From: Coriobacteriaceae bacterium
Lineage (GTDB): Bacteria > Actinomycetota > Coriobacteriia > Coriobacteriales > Coriobacteriaceae
DNA length: 64,000 nt
Direction of reading: 5' to 3'
NCBI GenBank assembly: GCA_025993015.1
Contig: DAJPFV010000001.1
Coordinates: 1,984,001-2,048,000, forward strand
How positions within the stretch are numbered: the stretch's first letter is position 1; each line of letters opens with the position of its first letter. A program made the position numbers and the translations under genes. The notes below the pieces were generated by a model. It made no database searches. It saw only the letters and a list, made by a program, of their open reading frames with translations, and was not told the origin of the DNA. Below, piece after piece: positions 1-8,758 of this stretch.

Positions 1-664
1 CCTTCCACGACGTGAGTCCCATGTTGGGCTTGGATGGGTCGGAGCGCCCCTGGACGATCTCGGCCGCGGTATGTCCAGTAACGGCGTAGTGCATCTTGTT
101 CTGGACCGCGGCGTAGAAGTTCTTGGCCATGGTCGAGTCCTTGTCGTAGTCGAAGCTGCATTCCTGGAAGATGTCGGTGATCTTGAGCCACACGCGGCGC
201 TCGCTCGCGCGGATGTCGCGGATGCGGGCGAGCAGCTCGTCGAAGTAGTCTTTGCCGAAGGGCCGGCCGTTCTTGAGCATGTCGTCGTTGAGGACGAAGC
301 CCTTGGTGATGTACTCCTTGAGGGTCGCCGTGGCCCATTGGCGGAATCGGGTTGCGCGCATCGAGTTCACTCGGTACCCGACAGCGATTACCGCATCGAG
401 GTTGTAGTAAGTTTTCGGTCTGCCACCTTTGGAAGAGGTTTTTCCGGAAAAACCGGAAAAACTAGTTGAGCTGGCCTTTTGTAGTTCCCCGCTGGCGAAA
501 ATGTTAATGAGATGTTCGGAAATCGTCGAAACAGAGACATCGAACAGATCGGCCATCGCCCCCTGTGAGACCCAAAGGGTCTCATCCTTGTAGTAGACCT
601 GGACCGGCACGTTTGCCCCCTCGGACTGGTACAGAATGATCTCGGCCTGAATGGGGTCTTCCAT
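1..664 (-). CDS. RhuM-family protein (virulence RhuM-like), 3' end outside window
   Basis: Reading leftward from an ATG at 664 behind a good GAGGAAGAG ribosome site, 221 codons stay open to the window edge. Residues 28-52 form the RhuM N-terminal DNA-binding-like segment (DETLWVSQGAMADLF, then VSTISEHL). The family hallmark YYNLDAVIAVGYRVNS lies at about 86-101 and RFRQWATATLKEY at about 108-120. RhuM proteins were named from a Salmonella pathogenicity island; their molecular function is poorly known and they are common in accessory DNA. No Fic domain is visible in the part present, unlike the relative at 27770-28714. An 18-bp palindrome lies inside the coding sequence. The family call is firm, the function is not. 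Confidence 0.85.
   Translation of the reverse strand, partial: MEDPIQAEIILYQSEGANVPVQVYYKDETLWVSQGAMADLFDVSVSTISEHLINIFASGELQKASSTSFSGFSGKTSSKGGRPKTYYNLDAVIAVGYRVNSMRATRFRQWATATLKEYITKGFVLNDDMLKNGRPFGKDYFDELLARIRDIRASERRVWLKITDIFQECSFDYDKDSTMAKNFYAAVQNKMHYAVTGHTAAEIVQGRSDPSKPNMGLTSWK
437..454. repeat. 18-bp perfect palindrome inside the RhuM gene
   Basis: GGTTTTTCCGGAAAAACC is its own reverse complement. CCGGAAAAAC is followed at once by a partial second copy (CGGAAAAAC). The palindrome covers codons about 71-76, between the N-terminal helix-turn-helix-like part and the YNLD motif. The other RhuM gene in the window carries a different palindrome at the equivalent place. Confidence 0.8.
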
Positions 665-880
665 ATCTCTTCCTCTCTGGTCGGTGGGTTACGCGTTATT
701 CGCCTTCATCATGTGGTAACTACATGCCTAAAGAGGATACGCGACCGCGAGGACATAAAAGCGTCTATATCACGGATATGATGGCGTTTCTTTTCTAACA
801 CTATTTTGATGGCGTTAAAGTGCGCCGTTGGGCTCAATCATTATCGAGAAGTTGCGTTCTGCTCTAGGTAAGTGCTCGGC

Positions 881-2407
881 TTAGTCCGCTCGATAGTGCG
901 ATCCGAGGCTTTCGGTTCGCTTACGCATGGCTTTGACCATTTCGGTCGCCAGCCGAATCTGCGATTGCAGGCGGGCGAGGGCTGCGATTTCGCTATCTTG
1001 TGCGTCTGCCGTGCTCAGGGCTGAAGACTCGGACTTTAGGTCTTCAAGTTCTTGCGACGCTATGGATAGGCCCGCCTCGGTGCGGTTGATCATGCAGTGG
1101 GTGCTCATCGTGTGCTTGAGAGTGCGTGTCAGGCGCTCGGCGTCTGTTGCGGTGATGCCGCGCTGGGGGAGGGCGATATCCGTCTTCAAGGGCGTCTCAG
1201 GGGCGTCCTGCGCCGCCCGTGCCGCCGATGCGCCGGCGATGTGCCCAAAGACGATGCCGTTGGCACTCGACAGGCCGCCGATACGGTCGGCGCCGTGCAT
1301 GCCGCCTGTCGCCTCGCCACAGGCGAAAAGGCCCTTAACGCCCGTGTACGCGGTCTTATCAATCTTGATGCCTCCGTTGGCTGCGTGGGCATACATCGCT
1401 ACGCGCATCTCGTCGGTTGGGGCGATGCCGTGCTCGTCTTGCAGCCAGGTGGCAAAGGTCTGCACAAACTCGGGAACATCCTCGCGTGGGAAGTCGTAAT
1501 GCAGCGCCAGACCCTCCGCGCCTGCCCGGTCGATAGCAAGGTCGATAGCACGAGAATCCAGACGCGAAGTGAAGGGGCCGTATCCGGAGCGCTGCTCAAG
1601 CAGGTCGCCCAGCTTGTCGTCAGCAATATCGACCGGCTGATCTAACTTGACGTAGCGCCAAGTCTTCTCGTTAAAGACAAGGTTGCGCTTGGGCTCGATG
1701 AAGCCGGGCATCATCTGCATGAACTCTATATTAGTAAGGGAGGCGCTGTGCGCCAGGGCGATGGCCTGCGAGGAGCTGAGTACATCGGTCGAAGTGAGGC
1801 TGCGCTCGAACAGCCCACCCGTGCCGCCGGCGGCAATGACCGTTGCCTTGGCAGCGATGGATACGAGGCGTTCGCTCGTGCGGTTATAGAGCACGGCTCC
1901 GGAGATTCTGTCGTTTGCGCCCTCGATAAGGTCGATAAGCTCATGGCGGGGGAGCAGACGGATGCCAAGTGACTCAATCTGGGCTGTCAGGGCGTCCTCA
2001 AGGGGCTTGCGGGTGAGACCGCGCCACATACGCGTCTTGTGGTCAAAGCAGGGGATAAACTGCTTTTGCTGGGCGCTCTCGGCGCTTTGCGGACGCTGAA
2101 GCTCAACACCCAGGTCCTCCTCGAGCCATTGAATAGCCTGAGGAATGCCGTGGACAAAGGTCTGGACGAGCTCGGGGTCGGCGACGCCACCGCCGATGGC
2201 CTGGATGGTGTCGATGAGATCCTGCTCATCTTTTGCGTCGATGGGCCCGATAAGGCCGAGGCCCCAGGTGCCCGGGAAGAAGCTCGATCCGCTCATAGTC
2301 TTGCCGGCGCTCGCCACGGTGACTGTTGCACCCGCGCGTGCCGCCTCGATGGCAGCGCAAAGGCCTGCAATGCCAGATCCAATTACCAGTACATCAGTCG
2401 ATTCCAT
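881..2407 (-). CDS. FAD-binding flavoprotein, fumarate reductase / L-aspartate oxidase family
   Basis: A 508-residue protein with an N-terminal dinucleotide-binding motif (VLVIGSGIAGLCAAIEAARA), a central capping domain and the second FAD segment HGADRIGGLSSANGIVFG near residue 380, followed by a helical tail as in SdhA/FrdA/NadB. The ATG at 2407 has an AAAGGAA site; in-frame codons further upstream have no family similarity and are excluded. Enzymes of this family oxidise or reduce dicarboxylates or related substrates using FAD. No iron-sulfur or membrane subunit and no nadA/nadC lie beside it, so it may be a stand-alone soluble reductase or oxidase. NadB is the main alternative. The substrate cannot be told from the sequence. 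Confidence 0.8.
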   Translation of the reverse strand: MESTDVLVIGSGIAGLCAAIEAARAGATVTVASAGKTMSGSSFFPGTWGLGLIGPIDAKDEQDLIDTIQAIGGGVADPELVQTFVHGIPQAIQWLEEDLGVELQRPQSAESAQQKQFIPCFDHKTRMWRGLTRKPLEDALTAQIESLGIRLLPRHELIDLIEGANDRISGAVLYNRTSERLVSIAAKATVIAAGGTGGLFERSLTSTDVLSSSQAIALAHSASLTNIEFMQMMPGFIEPKRNLVFNEKTWRYVKLDQPVDIADDKLGDLLEQRSGYGPFTSRLDSRAIDLAIDRAGAEGLALHYDFPREDVPEFVQTFATWLQDEHGIAPTDEMRVAMYAHAANGGIKIDKTAYTGVKGLFACGEATGGMHGADRIGGLSSANGIVFGHIAGASAARAAQDAPETPLKTDIALPQRGITATDAERLTRTLKHTMSTHCMINRTEAGLSIASQELEDLKSESSALSTADAQDSEIAALARLQSQIRLATEMVKAMRKRTESLGSHYRAD

Positions 2408-2640
2408 CGGATTCCTTTCTCGTCCGGCGCATTGTCGCACGAGCGCTCGCCAAAGGCACCGGAAAGATTCCGTTAATCGGTAAAGGGCTGATATCGCAGG
2501 TGGGCGTCGCGGACACTTAGACGCTCCATCGCATCCCCTCAATAAGTTGCGGTGGAATATGGACTGTTTTGGCTTGTATAGGGGCTAATAAGTCCGTATT
2601 TCATCGCAACTGATATATCGACATTAGCTACCCTCTGGAA

Positions 2641-2675
2641 TAAAAAAGAGCCGCTATCCGGGTGGATAGCGGCTC
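2641..2675 (-). terminator. Rho-independent terminator of the GGGtGRT gene
   Basis: The stem GAGCCGCTATCC (2648-2659) pairs perfectly over 12 bp with GGATAGCGGCTC (2664-2675) around a 4-base loop. On the minus strand it is followed by TTTTTTA. It sits 36 bp after the stop of the 2711-3715 gene, so it should end that two-gene transcript. Confidence 0.9.
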
Positions 2676-2710
2676 GTAAGCTCAACTATATGAGCATCGC
2701 GCGGGCGCGA

Positions 2711-3715
2711 TTAGGCCTTGAGGGCCTCCTCGACGGCGACAGCGCAGGCGACGGTGGCACCGACCATGGGGTTGTTGCCCATGCCGATGAGACCCATCAT
2801 GTCGACGTGCGCAGGCACGGAGGAAGAACCGGCGAACTGGGCGTCGGAGTGCATACGGCCCATGGTGTCGGTCATGCCGTAAGAGGCGGGGCCGGCGCCC
2901 ATGTTGTCCGGGTGCAGGGTACGGCCAGTGCCGCCACCAGAAGCGACGGAGAAGTACTTCTTGCCAGCCTCGATGCGCTCCTTCTTGTAGGTGCCAGCGA
3001 CGGGGTGCTGGAAGCGCGTGGGGTTGGTGGAGTTACCGGTGATCGAGATGTCGACGTTCTCGTGCCACATGATGGCAACGCCCTCGCGGACGTCGTCGGA
3101 GCCGTAGCAGTTAACGGCAGCGCGGGGACCATCGGAGTAGGGGATGGTCTCGACGACCTTGAGCTCGCCCGTGTAGTAGTCGAACTGGGTCTTCACATAG
3201 GTGAAGCCGTTGATGCGGGCGATGATCTGAGCAGCGTCCTTGCCCAGACCGTTGAGGATGACGCGCAGCGGCTTCTTACGAGCCTTGTTGGCGTTCAGAG
3301 CCAGGCCGATAGCGCCCTCAGCGGCAGCGAAGGACTCGTGGCCGGCCAGGAAGGCGAAGCACTCGGTGTCGTCGGAGAGCAACATAGCGCCCAGGTTGCC
3401 GTGGCCCAGACCGACCTTGCGGTCCTCGGCGACGGAGCCGGGAACGGTGAAGGCTTGGATGCCCTCGCCGATGATGGCGGCAGCCTCAGAAGCGGACTTG
3501 GCGCCACGCTTGACAGCGAGAGCGCAGCCGAGGGTGTAGGCCCACTCAGCGTTCTGGAAGGCGATGGACTGGGTGTTGTTGACGATCTCACGCGGGTTGA
3601 AGCCCTTGTCGGTGCAGATCTGCAGAGCTTCCTCGAGGGAGGCGATGCCGTTGTCGGCGAGGCACTTGTTGATCTTGTCAGCGCGGCGCTCGTAACCTTC
3701 GAACGTAACAGTCAT
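2711..3715 (-). CDS. GGGtGRT-family protein
   Basis: A 334-residue protein containing the name-giving motif ASGGGTGRTLHPDNMGAG at about residues 259-276. The rest is typical of the family, which is found mostly in anaerobes: GHGNLGAMLLSDDTECFAFL and a C-terminal GMGNNPMVGATVACAVAVEE. A GGGAGGG ribosome site precedes the ATG. The biochemical role is unknown. The upstream neighbour is a NifU-like Fe-S scaffold separated by only 18 bp, so both are probably one operon, and a terminator follows. A role linked to Fe-S cluster or metal handling is inferred only from this linkage. Confidence 0.9.
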   Translation of the reverse strand: MTVTFEGYERRADKINKCLADNGIASLEEALQICTDKGFNPREIVNNTQSIAFQNAEWAYTLGCALAVKRGAKSASEAAAIIGEGIQAFTVPGSVAEDRKVGLGHGNLGAMLLSDDTECFAFLAGHESFAAAEGAIGLALNANKARKKPLRVILNGLGKDAAQIIARINGFTYVKTQFDYYTGELKVVETIPYSDGPRAAVNCYGSDDVREGVAIMWHENVDISITGNSTNPTRFQHPVAGTYKKERIEAGKKYFSVASGGGTGRTLHPDNMGAGPASYGMTDTMGRMHSDAQFAGSSSVPAHVDMMGLIGMGNNPMVGATVACAVAVEEALKA

Positions 3716-3733
3716 AGTTATTTCCCTCCCTTT

Positions 3734-4468
3734 CTACTCGTGAACCGGGAACACGCTGGCGACGGAGTGAGTCTCCTCGTCGGTGCGCGGGTCGATGTAC
3801 TTGGCAGCGTTCTCCCACTGACCATAGTGGCCCATAGCGCCAGCGATGGCCTCCTCGGGGGTCTTGCCGGCCTTGACGGCGTCGGTGAACTTGCCGAGGT
3901 TCAGGAACTCGAACGCGATGATCTCGTTCTTGTCGTTGAGAGCCATGCGGGTGACGTAGCCCTGAGCGAGCTCGAGGTAACGAGCGCCCTTGGCCTTGGT
4001 GCCGAACATGGTGCCGACCTGAGAGCGAAGGCCCTTGCCGAGGTCGTCGAGGGAGGCGCCCACGGGCAGGCCGCCCTCGGAGAACGCGGTCTGGCTGCGG
4101 CCGTAAACGATCTGCAGGAAGATCTCGCGCATAGCAACGTTGATGGCGTCGCAGACGAGGTCGGTGTTGAGGGCCTCGAGGATGGTCTTACCGGGAAGGA
4201 TCTCGGAAGCCATGGCGGCAGAGTGGGTCATGCCCGAGCAGCCGATGGTCTCAACGAGGGCCTCCTCGATGATGCCGTCCTTGACGTTCAGCGTGAGCTT
4301 GCAGGCGCCCTGCTGAGGTGCGCACCAACCCACACCGTGCGTAAGACCGGAGATGTCGGAAATCTCCTTAGCCTGGACCCACTTGCCCTCCTCGGGGATG
4401 GGTGCGGGGCCGTGGTATGCACCCTTGGCAACGGGGCACATGTTCTCCACTTCCTGTGAGTACTGCAT
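3734..4468 (-). CDS. NifU/IscU-like iron-sulfur cluster assembly scaffold protein
   Basis: 244 residues from an ATG with a GAGGAGAGG site; the longer in-frame extension upstream is low-complexity and rejected. Cysteines at about residues 49, 56, 77 and 106 include the scaffold-like context ETIGCSGMTHSAAMASE, comparable to the TGHGCAISQASAD segment of SufU. At 244 residues it is longer than IscU or SufU (about 130-145), with an extra C-terminal half. It probably forms an operon with the GGGtGRT gene and lies about 1.3 kb from the sufU end of the suf operon. It may be an alternative scaffold or a cluster carrier; the partner is unknown. Confidence 0.8.
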   Translation of the reverse strand: MQYSQEVENMCPVAKGAYHGPAPIPEEGKWVQAKEISDISGLTHGVGWCAPQQGACKLTLNVKDGIIEEALVETIGCSGMTHSAAMASEILPGKTILEALNTDLVCDAINVAMREIFLQIVYGRSQTAFSEGGLPVGASLDDLGKGLRSQVGTMFGTKAKGARYLELAQGYVTRMALNDKNEIIAFEFLNLGKFTDAVKAGKTPEEAIAGAMGHYGQWENAAKYIDPRTDEETHSVASVFPVHE

Positions 4469-4871
4469 GCCTCTCCTCTCTATCGTGTTGGCGTCCCGTC
4501 TGGGGGTCGTGGCTGGCGATTGCCGGGCGACCCTTCGAAAGGGACATGACATGCAACCCCTATAATACCGCGAAATGCACGGAATATTCGGCGAACGGCT
4601 CAGTTTTCGTAGCGAGAAGTCCGGAAGTTTTAATTGAAACGGTTTAGCGCTATGTTCTGTAGTCGCGAACTTCCGTAGAGGGGGTCCGTCTTGGGCAAGC
4701 TTTTGGTCGGCTTTTGTAAGTGTTGCAGGGGTTGACCTGTTGCAACGGTGCCGTTCGCCGCCTGTTTGCTGCCTTTGGCCGCGCGAGTGCATTGTTTTGC
4801 GTGAATGTTTTGATGGCACGCTTCAATCGTGCTGTATTGGATGGCAAGCAGATCCCGGCGAAGGGAGCGCT
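4469..4871. other. Intergenic region between scaffold and RayT genes (403 bp)
   Basis: The two flanking genes diverge, so this holds both promoters. A TATAAT-like element is visible around 4560 (TATTAT when read leftward), but no convincing -35 box goes with it. CGGAAGTT near 4622 and AACTTCCG near 4668 form an 8-bp inverted repeat. No gene is supported. Confidence 0.5.
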
Positions 4872-5672
4872 ATGCAGCGCGTTTGGAGAACGGTTACCGG
4901 CTTTTACCATGTCTGTGCTCGCGGTGCGGGCAAGCAGCTCATCTTTGAGGGCGATGAAGACCGGTGGGAGTTTTTGGAGCTGATGCGCGAGTGCTGCCGC
5001 GAGGAGGGCGTGACGGTTATCGCCTGGTGCCTTATGGGCAATCACGTGCATTTGGTGCTTGCAGATTACGAGGACAGGATGAGCGCGGCGATGCACCGGC
5101 TGCTTTTGACGTACGCGCGGCGGTTCAATAAACGCACGGGTCGCACGGGCCATCTGTTCCAGAACCGTTTTGACCGGCGTTCGCTCGATACCGACCGTTA
5201 TCTAATGGCTGCCATTCGCTATGTTCACGCTAATCCGCAGGAGGCGGGTATCGCCCTGATCGAGCGTTATCCCTGGAGCAGCTTTGCCGAGTATCTGAGA
5301 GCGTATGACAACGATACGACGAGGGGATTTTCGGACCCTTCTTGTGTGCTCGAGCTCTTTGAGTCTGCCAAGGGGTTTCTGGATTATTCTCTGTCGATGC
5401 CCGATGGTTCCGATCCGGTGATTCACGATATGGATGAGACGGAGTGGGAGCGGCGTGCGTTTGCCGACAAGATGGCGAAGCGCCTGGGTGTGCCGCTCAA
5501 CGAACTCAAGACCGTAGCACCCGCGCGGCGAGACGGAATCATTTTCGCCCTGCACGATGTCGGCTACACGGTGCGCGAGATCGAACGGTATACGGGAATC
5601 AGCAAGAGTACCGTCTCTCGTATCGTGCGCGCTTATGCGCGGGTGAAGGCTCAGGCTGAGGGCTCGGAATAG
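4872..5672 (+). CDS. REP-associated tyrosine transposase (RayT / Y1 HUH family)
   Basis: 266 residues from an ATG with an AAGGGAG site. The HUH motif is NHVHLVL at about 58-64, after AWCLMG. The likely catalytic tyrosine is in LTYARRFNKR, followed by GRTGHLFQNRF and RYVHANPQEAG, all typical of RayT. The last about 70 residues form a helix-turn-helix-like tail (VREIERYTGISKSTVSRIV). Members of this family are domesticated single-strand transposases that bind and cut palindromic REP sequences. Palindromes that fit this role occur 48 bp downstream and at 11112-11190. It lies between converging and diverging Fe-S genes but has no evident role in that pathway. Confidence 0.88.
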   Translation: MQRVWRTVTGFYHVCARGAGKQLIFEGDEDRWEFLELMRECCREEGVTVIAWCLMGNHVHLVLADYEDRMSAAMHRLLLTYARRFNKRTGRTGHLFQNRFDRRSLDTDRYLMAAIRYVHANPQEAGIALIERYPWSSFAEYLRAYDNDTTRGFSDPSCVLELFESAKGFLDYSLSMPDGSDPVIHDMDETEWERRAFADKMAKRLGVPLNELKTVAPARRDGIIFALHDVGYTVREIERYTGISKSTVSRIVRAYARVKAQAEGSE

Positions 5673-5720
5673 AAAATGGCCGAACCACTCTTGTCAAGCG
5701 ATTCAGCCAACATAATTCTT

Positions 5721-5757
5721 AAGATTTGGGACAAATACTACTGATTATTTTGTCCCG
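5721..5757. repeat. REP-like palindromic unit next to RayT
   Basis: GGGACAAA at 5728-5735 pairs with TTTGTCCC at 5749-5756, preceded by AAGATTT. The same layout, AAGATTTGGGACAAA then about 11 bases then TATTTTGTCYCG, recurs at 11150-11186. The unit overlaps the last codons and stop of sufU. The match plus the adjacent RayT supports a REP element; it may also act as the terminator of either gene. Confidence 0.65.
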
Positions 5758-6172
5758 TGAGCATGCCGTCGAGGGTGCGCCAGGCGAGCTCGGCGCATTT
5801 GACGCGGGCGGGCATGTGCGAGATGTCCTGGAGCTGGGCGGCTTCGTCTAGGTCTTCCAGGTCTTCCTCGGAGAGCTGCTCGCCGCGGATCATGGCGAGG
5901 AAGAGTCCCGCCAAGCGACGTGCCTCCTCGACGGTCTCGCCGGTGATGAGGTCGGCCATGATGTCGGCGCTGGCCTGGCTGATGGCGCAGCCATGACCGG
6001 TAAAGGAGGCCTCCTCGATCACGCCCTTCTCGACACGCAGCTGCAAGGTGAGCTCGTCGCCACAGCTGGGGTTGATGCCGTCGTGCTCGTGCGTGGGGGC
6101 ATCCATCTCGTACTTATAGTCGGGGTGCGAGTTGTGCTCCATAAACGTGGTGGAGGTGTATAGATTACCCAT
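5738..6172 (-). CDS. sufU: SufU-type Fe-S scaffold / zinc-dependent sulfur acceptor
   Basis: 144 residues. Conserved cysteines are at about 37 (INPSCGDE, with Asp39), 62 (GHGCAISQASADIM) and 126 (RVKCAELAW), the zinc-binding set of SufU. In Gram-positive bacteria SufU takes persulfide sulfur from SufS and passes it to the SufBCD scaffold. The ATG at 6172 overlaps the end of sufS by 8 bp, so the two are translationally coupled. It is the last gene of sufCBDSU. Its stop lies inside a REP-like palindrome, so its final residues may have been altered by that element. Confidence 0.93.
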   Translation of the reverse strand: MGNLYTSTTFMEHNSHPDYKYEMDAPTHEHDGINPSCGDELTLQLRVEKGVIEEASFTGHGCAISQASADIMADLITGETVEEARRLAGLFLAMIRGEQLSEEDLEDLDEAAQLQDISHMPARVKCAELAWRTLDGMLTGQNNQ

Positions 6173-7490
6173 TGAACGTGCTCCAAACGTGATGCAGACC
6201 GGCGATGAACTTGTCGATGTCGGCCTTGTCGTTGTAGAAGGCCACGCTGGCGCGGCAGCAGGCAAGGTTCTCGACGCCCAGCCAGGTGAGCAGCGGCTGC
6301 GCGCAGTGGTGGCCGGCGCGGATGCAGACGCCGTCCATGTCCATGATGCTCGCGACGTCGTGCGGATGGATGCCCTTGACGTTAAAGCTCACAACGCCGT
6401 GGTGGTTGTCCCAATAGATGGAGCCGATGATCTGGACAAAGTCGAGCTGCATGAGTTCGCCCATCAGATAGTGGACGAGTGCCTGCTCGCGGGCCTGGAT
6501 GTTCTCGTAACCCACCGTGTTGACCAGGTAATCAAGGGCGGCGCCCGTGGCGAAGATGCCGGCGGCGTCCTGCGTGCCGGCCTCGAACTTCTCGGGGACG
6601 GGCGCCCAGACGGCGTCCTGCTCGGTGACAGAGTCGATCATCTCGCCACCGGTGAGCATGGGCGGCATGGCGTTTAGCAGGTCCATCTTGCCCCACAGCA
6701 CGCCGATGCCCATGGGGCCCATGGCCTTGTGTGCGCTAAAGGCAAAGAAGTCGGCTTCCAGGTCGGCCACATCGACCGGCATGTGCGGCAGCGACTGCGC
6801 GCCGTCGACGACCAGATAGCCGCCGTACTTGTGGACGAGCTTGCCGAGGTTCTTGACCGGGTTCTCGACGCCCAGCACGTTAGAAACCTGACCCACGGCC
6901 AGAATCTTGGTCTTGGGACCAACCTTGGCAAGAACCTCCTCGGTGGTGAGCTGGCCGGTCTTGGTGGGGTAGAGGTAGACGAGCTTGGCGCCGGTCTCGC
7001 GGCAGACCTGCTGCCACGGAATCAGGTTGGAGTGGTGCTCCATGATGGTGATGACGACCTCGTCGCCCGGTTCGAGCACTGTGGGCGCAAAGCTCTTGGC
7101 GACCAGGTTGAGCGACTCGCTCGTGTTGCGGGTGAAGACGATCTCGTTGGCCTGTGATGCGCCGATGAGGTCGGCGATCTGTTGGCGGACCTTCGCGATG
7201 GCGTCGGTGGCCTCGACGGACAGCGAGTACAGGCCGCGCAGAGGGTTGGCGTTCATGCGCTGGTAGAAGTCGCGCTCGGCGTCGAGCACACAGGCAGGGC
7301 GCTGCGCGGTGGCGGCGCTATCGAGGAAGGCGATCTCGGGGTGCTGCTGGAACAGCGGGAACTGGCCCTTGTAGGGGTTGGTCTCGATGTCCACGGTGGG
7401 CCAGCCGCGCGAGGCCTCGTCGCTGGCGTCGAGCTCCATGGGCTCGGGGGCAGTACAGGTGTCGCATTTAACGTGCTCGGTGTCGATCAT
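6165..7490 (-). CDS. sufS: Cysteine desulfurase SufS
   Basis: 441 residues, class V aminotransferase fold. The PLP-binding lysine is Lys255 in FSAHKAMGPMGIG and the persulfide-forming cysteine is Cys396 in RAGHHCAQPLL. EHHSNLIPW at about 151-159 is the cofactor-stacking histidine segment. It makes sulfane sulfur from L-cysteine for cluster assembly. Its ATG overlaps the sufD stop by 4 bp (ATGA). The N-terminus carries an extra about 30 residues with a CDTC pair (Cys9, Cys12) that most SufS proteins lack; its meaning is unknown. Confidence 0.95.
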   Translation of the reverse strand: MIDTEHVKCDTCTAPEPMELDASDEASRGWPTVDIETNPYKGQFPLFQQHPEIAFLDSAATAQRPACVLDAERDFYQRMNANPLRGLYSLSVEATDAIAKVRQQIADLIGASQANEIVFTRNTSESLNLVAKSFAPTVLEPGDEVVITIMEHHSNLIPWQQVCRETGAKLVYLYPTKTGQLTTEEVLAKVGPKTKILAVGQVSNVLGVENPVKNLGKLVHKYGGYLVVDGAQSLPHMPVDVADLEADFFAFSAHKAMGPMGIGVLWGKMDLLNAMPPMLTGGEMIDSVTEQDAVWAPVPEKFEAGTQDAAGIFATGAALDYLVNTVGYENIQAREQALVHYLMGELMQLDFVQIIGSIYWDNHHGVVSFNVKGIHPHDVASIMDMDGVCIRAGHHCAQPLLTWLGVENLACCRASVAFYNDKADIDKFIAGLHHVWSTFNG

Positions 7491-8758
7491 GCGAGCTCCT
7501 CTTCAAAGTTGTCGATCAGGTTGTTTCCCAGGCGGACGACGGCTGCGCGGGTGCGCTCGTCGGTGGCGGAAAGCGCGGCGTCCTCCAGCTTGGCGCGGAT
7601 GAACAGGTCCTCGGCGGCGTTTTGGTCAAGGCCGCGGCAGGCGAGGTAGAACAGCTGCTCGTCGCGGACGTGACCGATGGTGGCGCCGTGGTTGCCGGCG
7701 ACGTCGTCCTCGTCGCAGAGAATGACGGGAACGGTCTTGTTGTCGACGCCCTTGTTGGCCAAAAGCACCGTCTCGCGCTCGGTGCCGGTTGCACCCTTGC
7801 AGCCGTGCACGAGGTCGATGGTGCCGCGGTAGACCTTCTTGGACGTGCCGGTCAGCACGCCGTTGGCGTCGATCTCGCACTCGGTCTTGCGACCGCGGTG
7901 GCGCAGCTCGTAGTTAAAGTCGCGCACCTGCTCGCGGGCGCCCAAGTAATCAGTATCGATGGTGACCTTGGCGGTATCGCCCAGCAGGTCGCCGGCAAGG
8001 CCGGTGGCGCTGGCGCCGGCACCCAGAACGGTGTGCTGCACGTTGACGCGCGCGCCCTCGTCCAGGAACAGGCCGGTGTCGTCGAGCGCGATCCAGCTAT
8101 CGTCGAGCGTCTGCGTGCAGGTCACGTTGACGGTGGCGTACTCGTGGGCGCACACGCGTAGCACGGAGCCCACGACGCCTTGGCCGGCAACGGGGGAGTC
8201 TAGGGCAATAAGCAGATCGAGCGTCGACTGGGGACGGGCGACGACGTCGATGGCGGCGATGGCTGCGGCGGCATCGACACCGCTCACGCGCACGGTAACC
8301 GTGGCGTGCTTGTATGCGGGCACATCGATGACGATGCGCTTGGTGGCGTGCTCGGCCAAGTAGGCGTAGGCAGCCTCGCCCATGCCGGTCTCGAAGGCTT
8401 CAGCAGGGGAGAGCTCCTCTTCGAGCTTGATGGCGCCGGCCTGGTAGACGGAGGTGGCGGGCACGTCGAGCTCGGTCTCGGGCGTGATGCGGGCGCGGTC
8501 GGCTGCATCACCGGGGGCGGAGGCGCGGCGCTCGGGGAAGCGCTCGGCCATGGCGTCCATGGCGGCTTCGAACGCGTCTGCCACACCAGTAAACTGCTCG
8601 TCCAAGCCCTCGACCTCAACGGCCTCGGTGGGAGCGGCGGCAAGCTCGTTAGAGAGTTCGAGCTTGGTCTGGTTCATCTTGAGCCAACCCCAAGTGGCAG
8701 CCGGCATCGCATTGACCTGCTCAAGGGTGGTAGCAGCGGTGTTGGTGGTCTGTTTCAT
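7487..8758 (-). CDS. sufD: Fe-S assembly protein SufD
   Basis: 423 residues. The C-terminal half is the SufB/SufD beta-helix core, with ATIGHVRDEQLFYLACRGLD near residues 360-380, matching the ATIGRIGDDKVFYLMSRGI segment of SufB. The N-terminal part is divergent and alanine-rich, as usual for actinobacterial SufD. It partners SufB and SufC in the SufBC2D scaffold. The start ATG shares one base with the sufB stop, and the end overlaps sufS, so the operon is tightly coupled. Confidence 0.92.
   Translation of the reverse strand: MKQTTNTAATTLEQVNAMPAATWGWLKMNQTKLELSNELAAAPTEAVEVEGLDEQFTGVADAFEAAMDAMAERFPERRASAPGDAADRARITPETELDVPATSVYQAGAIKLEEELSPAEAFETGMGEAAYAYLAEHATKRIVIDVPAYKHATVTVRVSGVDAAAAIAAIDVVARPQSTLDLLIALDSPVAGQGVVGSVLRVCAHEYATVNVTCTQTLDDSWIALDDTGLFLDEGARVNVQHTVLGAGASATGLAGDLLGDTAKVTIDTDYLGAREQVRDFNYELRHRGRKTECEIDANGVLTGTSKKVYRGTIDLVHGCKGATGTERETVLLANKGVDNKTVPVILCDEDDVAGNHGATIGHVRDEQLFYLACRGLDQNAAEDLFIRAKLEDAALSATDERTRAAVVRLGNNLIDNFEEELA

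Noticed and set aside
2690..4459. 589-codon open frame on the plus strand opposite the GGGtGRT and scaffold genes
   Set aside because: It is the complement shadow of two well-matched genes with ribosome sites; the composition (Val/Gly/Asp/His-rich) and lack of any family motif show it is not coding.
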